10,714 bases of DNA, taken from the NCBI GenBank assembly GCA_012963185.1, contig DTWD01000247.1, positions 1-10,714 on the forward strand, read 5' to 3'. The stretch comes from Acidobacteriota bacterium. Its GTDB lineage: Bacteria; Acidobacteriota; Vicinamibacteria; Vicinamibacterales; UBA8438. The notes below the pieces were generated by a model, which ran no database searches, had not been told where the DNA came from, and saw only the letters and a list, made by a program, of their open reading frames with translations. The position numbers were made by a program, and so were the translations under genes. Below are positions 7,518 through 10,714 of this stretch, piece after piece (the first letter of the stretch is position 1; the number at the start of each line of letters is the position of its first letter).

Positions 7518-8819
7518 CTACTCAACAAGAAACCGACGTGCCTTCATCTCAAATCGGGGTAGCGAACCGGTTTCCACGGATTGAACCCGCACAGTTAATC
7601 CCAGCGCCTGACGAATTTGATTGGTGACGTGGTCCACGACGATGGCCGCGTCGCCCGCTGCCGTTGGTTCAATTTCGACAGAGACCGAGCGGTTTGATGG
7701 CTCACCTCTCACCGTACAACGGTATTCAATGACTTCTGGTATTTTCCGGATGATGGCTTCGATTGCAGATGGGTAGACATTGACGCCCCGAACGTTGACC
7801 ATGTCATCCGCTCGAGCAGTGACGCCGGCGACCAGTCGCGCGAATGTGCGCCCGCAGGCGCACGGGGTCAGTGCTCTAACGACGAGGTCACGTGTTCGAT
7901 AACGGATTACCGGACTACCAATTCGTCCGAGGTTAGTGATTACCAGTTCCCCCTGTTGGCCGTCTGGAACGGGTTTACACGTTTCTGGGTCAATTATTTC
8001 GGCAATGTATCCCTGCTCATTGATGTGAATCGATCCTGGCGATTGCCAGCATTCAAATCCGATCGGTCCAACCTCTGTAAGACCATAGTGGTCAATAACA
8101 CGCGCTCCCCATCCGTCTTCGATCCGTTTTCGTGTTGCGGGAATACTCCCGCCCGGTTCACCCGCGACGATGACTACGCCAACGCTATTACTGCTGAGCG
8201 AAAGACCTATTTCCTGAGCCACATCAAGCAGGCGAAGCGCGTAGGTCGGTGTACAGCAGACAACGGTTGGCTGCACGGTATCGATTAGTGTGAGTCGAGA
8301 GTGACTTGTCATCCCACCGGACGGGATTGCATGTGCACCGATTTGGGTTGCGGCATCGAAGCCAGTCCAGAAGCCCAGGAACGGTCCGAATGAGAAGGGA
8401 AAGAAAATGCGATCTTCGTCAGACACGCGAGCAGCTCGGTATACCGCTTTCCAGCAGTCGAGCATCCACTGCCAACTTTCAGCAGTATCGATCCATCGTA
8501 GTGGGGTGCCGGTTGTGGAGGATGTTTGGTTGTATCGGGTGTAATGGGTAATCGGTTCCGATAGCGCTGTCCCCCATGGCGGTGCCGCAGTTTGGTCAGC
8601 GACTAATTCTGATTTGGTCGTGAACGGGAGCGATGAAAGGTCGTTGGGAAAGTTGAGCTGCTTAACGTTGACGTTCGCATGGGCTAGTTTCTTGGTGTAG
8701 AACGGATTACGACCGAAAAGTCCACGGATGAGTGTGGTTAGGTGCTTGCTTTGGTGTGCTATGAGTGTTTCTCGCGATGCGCACTCAATTTCAGAAAACT
8801 TGGTCATAGCGGTTTTCAT
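7518..8819 (-). CDS. PaaK-like adenylate-forming acyl/aryl-CoA ligase
   Basis: This 433-residue enzyme belongs to the phenylacetate-CoA ligase branch of the adenylate-forming superfamily. The family makes an acyl-AMP from a carboxylic acid and ATP, then transfers it to CoA. Motifs in order are the P-loop TSSTTGTP at 99-106, the adenine-binding motif HYGLTEVGP at 244-252, YRTRDL at 307-312, the hinge region RADDMVNVRGVNVYPSAIE at 336-353, and FEMKARR at 423-429, whose Lys426 is in the place of the catalytic lysine. CACGR at 320-324 matches the cysteine-containing loop common in PaaK homologues. The length is normal for PaaK (about 430). All motifs look intact. The start ATG overlaps the thioesterase stop (ATGA), so translation is probably coupled. 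The substrate is not predictable. Aromatic acids are typical, but members of this branch also activate other acids, sometimes for secondary metabolism. Confidence 0.9.
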   Translation of the reverse strand: MKTAMTKFSEIECASRETLIAHQSKHLTTLIRGLFGRNPFYTKKLAHANVNVKQLNFPNDLSSLPFTTKSELVADQTAAPPWGTALSEPITHYTRYNQTSSTTGTPLRWIDTAESWQWMLDCWKAVYRAARVSDEDRIFFPFSFGPFLGFWTGFDAATQIGAHAIPSGGMTSHSRLTLIDTVQPTVVCCTPTYALRLLDVAQEIGLSLSSNSVGVVIVAGEPGGSIPATRKRIEDGWGARVIDHYGLTEVGPIGFECWQSPGSIHINEQGYIAEIIDPETCKPVPDGQQGELVITNLGRIGSPVIRYRTRDLVVRALTPCACGRTFARLVAGVTARADDMVNVRGVNVYPSAIEAIIRKIPEVIEYRCTVRGEPSNRSVSVEIEPTAAGDAAIVVDHVTNQIRQALGLTVRVQSVETGSLPRFEMKARRFLVE

Positions 8820-9244
8820 TCGTTGCTGTTGGTTCGGGTAACGGAAAAATGATCGGCGATGGTAGTTGGGATTGGCGTTGATCTCAGCGGTTCTCCAGGA
8901 CGCTTCGTTACACAGGCAATCGTCATACTTCCCGTCGCGATTCTGTCCCCATCTTTCGTGACGGTTGCGGTATAACGAATCCTCTTCTCACTGATCTCTG
9001 CGATGCAGATATGCACTTCGAACTCGTCTTCGAAACGTAAAGGTTTGAGAAACTGGAAATCTGCAGCCACACGCGGAAAACCGACCGACGCATTCGGCGG
9101 CGCGATGCTGAGCCCTGCCGTTCGCCATAGTGCATGCTCAGCTTCTTCCATGTAGCGATAAAAGCATGAAAAATGAACGATTCCTGCTTTGTCAGTCTCG
9201 TAGAAATGAACCCGGCGTGTGAGGCGGTATTCGCTTGTTGTCAC
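8816..9244 (-). CDS. 4HBT-type hotdog acyl-CoA thioesterase
   Basis: This 142-residue single hotdog domain resembles the YbgC/4-hydroxybenzoyl-CoA thioesterase group. The signature RRVHFYETDKAGIVHFSCFY at 10-29 carries the conserved Asp18 expected to act in catalysis, followed by RYMEEAEHALWR at 30-41. FPRVAADFQFLKPLRFEDEF and the IRYTATVTKDGDRIATGSMT strands complete the fold. The frame is open much further upstream to 9511, but that part lies inside the halogenase gene and is not thioesterase-like. The GTG at 9244 is the first start codon after the halogenase stop and gives the usual family length. No good Shine-Dalgarno is visible. It lies 46 nt after the halogenase-like gene and overlaps the ligase gene by 4 nt. 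It would hydrolyse an acyl- or aryl-CoA, or release an acyl group from a carrier. Pairing with a CoA ligase suggests a shared thioester intermediate. Confidence 0.87.
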   Translation of the reverse strand: MTTSEYRLTRRVHFYETDKAGIVHFSCFYRYMEEAEHALWRTAGLSIAPPNASVGFPRVAADFQFLKPLRFEDEFEVHICIAEISEKRIRYTATVTKDGDRIATGSMTIACVTKRPGEPLRSTPIPTTIADHFSVTRTNSNE

Positions 9245-9290
9245 GACCGTATTGTAACGACCGGAGGCACAGAATGTGGTTGCTGTTTGT

Positions 9291-10538
9291 TTAGGCGCCT
9301 GCCATCGTCTTGGTGTGAGATGTACGCGCAGAAAATTCTTGAAGCGCTTCAAATAATGGCTTGAGGTCAGTGAAAACGTTACCAACAAGTGCGTCGACAA
9401 GTTGAGGGTGCAGATGGGGATGAGCCTTGATGAAGTCTCTAAAGCTGAAGTCTTGGTTGTAAAATGACAGAACGAGCTTTCGAAACTGATCGAGAGCCCA
9501 CTGCATATCACGCTGGTACTCTACAAAGGTCGCTTCCGTGATCGCGCCACCTGTGAGACCACAGTGCACGGCATCTGCCGCCATTTCACCACTTTTAAGT
9601 GCCATAAACACCCCAGTTGAGAAGACTGGGTCGAGAAACGAAAAGGCGTCACCGGCCAAACAAAAACCGTTGCCACCAATCTTGTCGGCGCGATAAGAAA
9701 ATTCTCCCGTAACTCGGACTGGTTCGATTCGACAACCGGTGCTGAGATGGTCGTTGATCCATACGCAATCTTTCACTTCGCGTTCGAAGATTGATTCGGG
9801 GTCACGTGTGTCTCGGTATAGATAGTCTGATTCCGCGACGATTCCTACGCTGACGGTGTCGTCCGGGAGCGGAATGTACCAAAACCAACCTTTTTCAGGG
9901 ACATACGCAACCGTTGTGGCACCTTCGTCGAGTCCCGAGTCTCGTGTTGCCCCTTTGTAATAGCTAAAGATGGCAATTTTATTGAGGTCTGCGTCACGTT
10001 TCTTCCAACCGAGTTTCGACGCGAGAAATGTGTCCCGCCCTGAAGCGTCAATAACGGCGTCGGCATGAAATATCGCAGGTGTACCATCAGCCATGGTGCC
10101 ACGAACGCCGGCGACTTTCGTGCCATGCATAATTGGTTCACGAATAGTGACACCCTGATGTATTGATGCACCCTTGGCTTGGGCATTATCGAGCAGCATG
10201 CGATCGAAGTCATTTCTTCTTACCTGCCATGTTGTCGAACACTCATGCTTAATTGTTTCGAAGAAATAGAACGGTTGTGAGACCTCGCCCGTTGTGGAGA
10301 CGAATTGCACGCTGTATTTTTTGGGGCATGCTGCCTCTTCAAACCAATCTAAGACGCCCAATCTATTGAAAGTGAACCATGTATATGGCATCAATGACTC
10401 GCCGACGTGATAGCGCGGGAATTGTTCCCGTTCAACGACAGCTGTCCGGCGTCCGTACTGGGCGAGAATGGTTGCTGCAGTTGCGCCGGCTGGACCGCCG
10501 CCGACGACGACACAATCGTATTGATGCTCCAGGGTCAT
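9291..10538 (-). CDS. FAD-dependent oxidoreductase of the flavin-halogenase family
   Basis: This 415-residue flavoprotein starts with a Rossmann FAD-binding motif, CVVVGGGPAGATAA at 9-22, and an acidic strand end, VVERE at 34-38. VGESLMP at 45-51 and RRNDFDRMLLDNA at 107-119 are typical of halogenase and geranylgeranyl-reductase-like group A flavoproteins. GWFWYIPL at 217-224 matches the WxWxIP signature of flavin-dependent halogenases. The second FAD motif, CLAGDAFSFLDPVFSTGVFM at 293-312, resembles that of halogenases such as CmlS. Lys73 or Lys74 (PKKYSVQF) lies about where phenol and pyrrole halogenases carry their catalytic lysine; this is my positional judgement, not an alignment. Many proteins with this layout have no proven halogenation, so an epoxidase, hydroxylase or reductase role remains possible. 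No flavin reductase is in the window. It starts 12 nt after an upstream partial gene and leads into the thioesterase gene. Confidence 0.85.
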   Translation of the reverse strand: MTLEHQYDCVVVGGGPAGATAATILAQYGRRTAVVEREQFPRYHVGESLMPYTWFTFNRLGVLDWFEEAACPKKYSVQFVSTTGEVSQPFYFFETIKHECSTTWQVRRNDFDRMLLDNAQAKGASIHQGVTIREPIMHGTKVAGVRGTMADGTPAIFHADAVIDASGRDTFLASKLGWKKRDADLNKIAIFSYYKGATRDSGLDEGATTVAYVPEKGWFWYIPLPDDTVSVGIVAESDYLYRDTRDPESIFEREVKDCVWINDHLSTGCRIEPVRVTGEFSYRADKIGGNGFCLAGDAFSFLDPVFSTGVFMALKSGEMAADAVHCGLTGGAITEATFVEYQRDMQWALDQFRKLVLSFYNQDFSFRDFIKAHPHLHPQLVDALVGNVFTDLKPLFEALQEFSARTSHTKTMAGA

Positions 10539-10550
10539 TGAAATTAGTTA

Positions 10551-10714
10551 TTACCGTATGACGAGTGGCAATACTTCCACAATATCACCAATTTTCGATC
10601 CGTTTCGGACGACTTCCGTGCGACGACCGTACAGTACTCGAGGCTCGCGCATCCAAAAGACCCCCATCATCTCTGAATTTGGTGTGACTTCCAGGTAGGC
10701 CTTTACCCGACTTG
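10551..10714 (-). CDS. 3' end of an unidentified gene (53 residues visible)
   Basis: An open frame enters from the right edge and ends at TAA at 10551, giving 53 C-terminal residues. The visible part reads YLEVTPNSEMMGVFWMREPR, then LYGRRTEVVRNGSKIGDIVE, ending VLPLVIR. I do not recognise it with confidence. The ending NGSKIGDIVEVLPLV faintly recalls the last strands of ThiS/MoaD-like beta-grasp proteins, but the C-terminal Gly-Gly needed for thiolation is absent. The gap to the halogenase-like gene is only 12 nt on the same strand, so the two are very likely co-transcribed. The continuation beyond the window would tell whether the operon belongs to a larger biosynthetic cluster. Confidence 0.6.
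   Translation of the reverse strand, partial: SRVKAYLEVTPNSEMMGVFWMREPRVLYGRRTEVVRNGSKIGDIVEVLPLVIR

Noticed and set aside
9245..9511. Long N-terminal extension of the thioesterase frame
   Set aside because: It lies mostly inside the halogenase-like gene, has low-complexity Ser/Thr-rich content and no thioesterase features. The GTG at 9244 gives a normal hotdog length.
1..10714. CRISPR arrays, tRNA or rRNA genes, insertion sequences or phage genes
   Set aside because: No repeated spacer pattern, cloverleaf-like stretch, transposase or integrase motif was seen on either strand when reading the window.

Overview
The window is a stretch of bacterial chromosome of roughly even base composition. 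It has ten genes or gene remnants, all on the minus strand, packed with short gaps. I see no rRNA, tRNA, CRISPR array, transposase or phage gene. The mix of exported NIPSNAP, NHL-propeller, BNR and Lon-domain proteins with a TAXI-type TRAP transporter suggests an uncultured environmental heterotroph. I would guess a marine Acidobacteriota-like lineage, but that is an inference from gene content with low confidence.

In the direction of transcription (right to left) there are two blocks. Block 1 (10714 to 4479) starts with the 3' end of an unidentified gene, followed after 12 nt by a flavin-dependent halogenase-like oxidoreductase. After 46 nt comes a short hotdog-fold acyl-CoA thioesterase. 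Its stop overlaps the start of a PaaK-like aryl/acyl-CoA ligase (ATGA overlap). After 33 nt comes a TAXI-type solute-binding protein, and after 6 nt a fused DctQ-DctM TRAP permease. The spacing suggests one long transcript. The gene set suggests uptake of an organic acid, activation to a CoA thioester, thioester release, and an FAD-dependent (possibly halogenating) modification. The substrate is unknown, and the left part may be the tail of a larger biosynthetic cluster beyond the right edge.

Block 2 (4377 to 25) codes for exported proteins: a signal-peptide-bearing Lon substrate-binding-domain protein broken by a frameshift, an NHL-repeat beta-propeller, a small metzincin-type zinc metalloprotease, a membrane-anchored NIPSNAP protein, and a putative BNR/sialidase-fold lipoprotein. 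A 101-nt gap with a possible extended -10 promoter separates the blocks. Between the last two genes lies a 45-nt imperfect palindrome flanked by 7-bp direct repeats, the most unusual non-coding structure here.

The most notable points are the halogenase/thioesterase/ligase/TRAP arrangement, the frameshifted exported Lon-domain gene, the palindrome with direct repeats, and the unidentified partial gene at the right edge. No clearly new defence or mobile system is visible.
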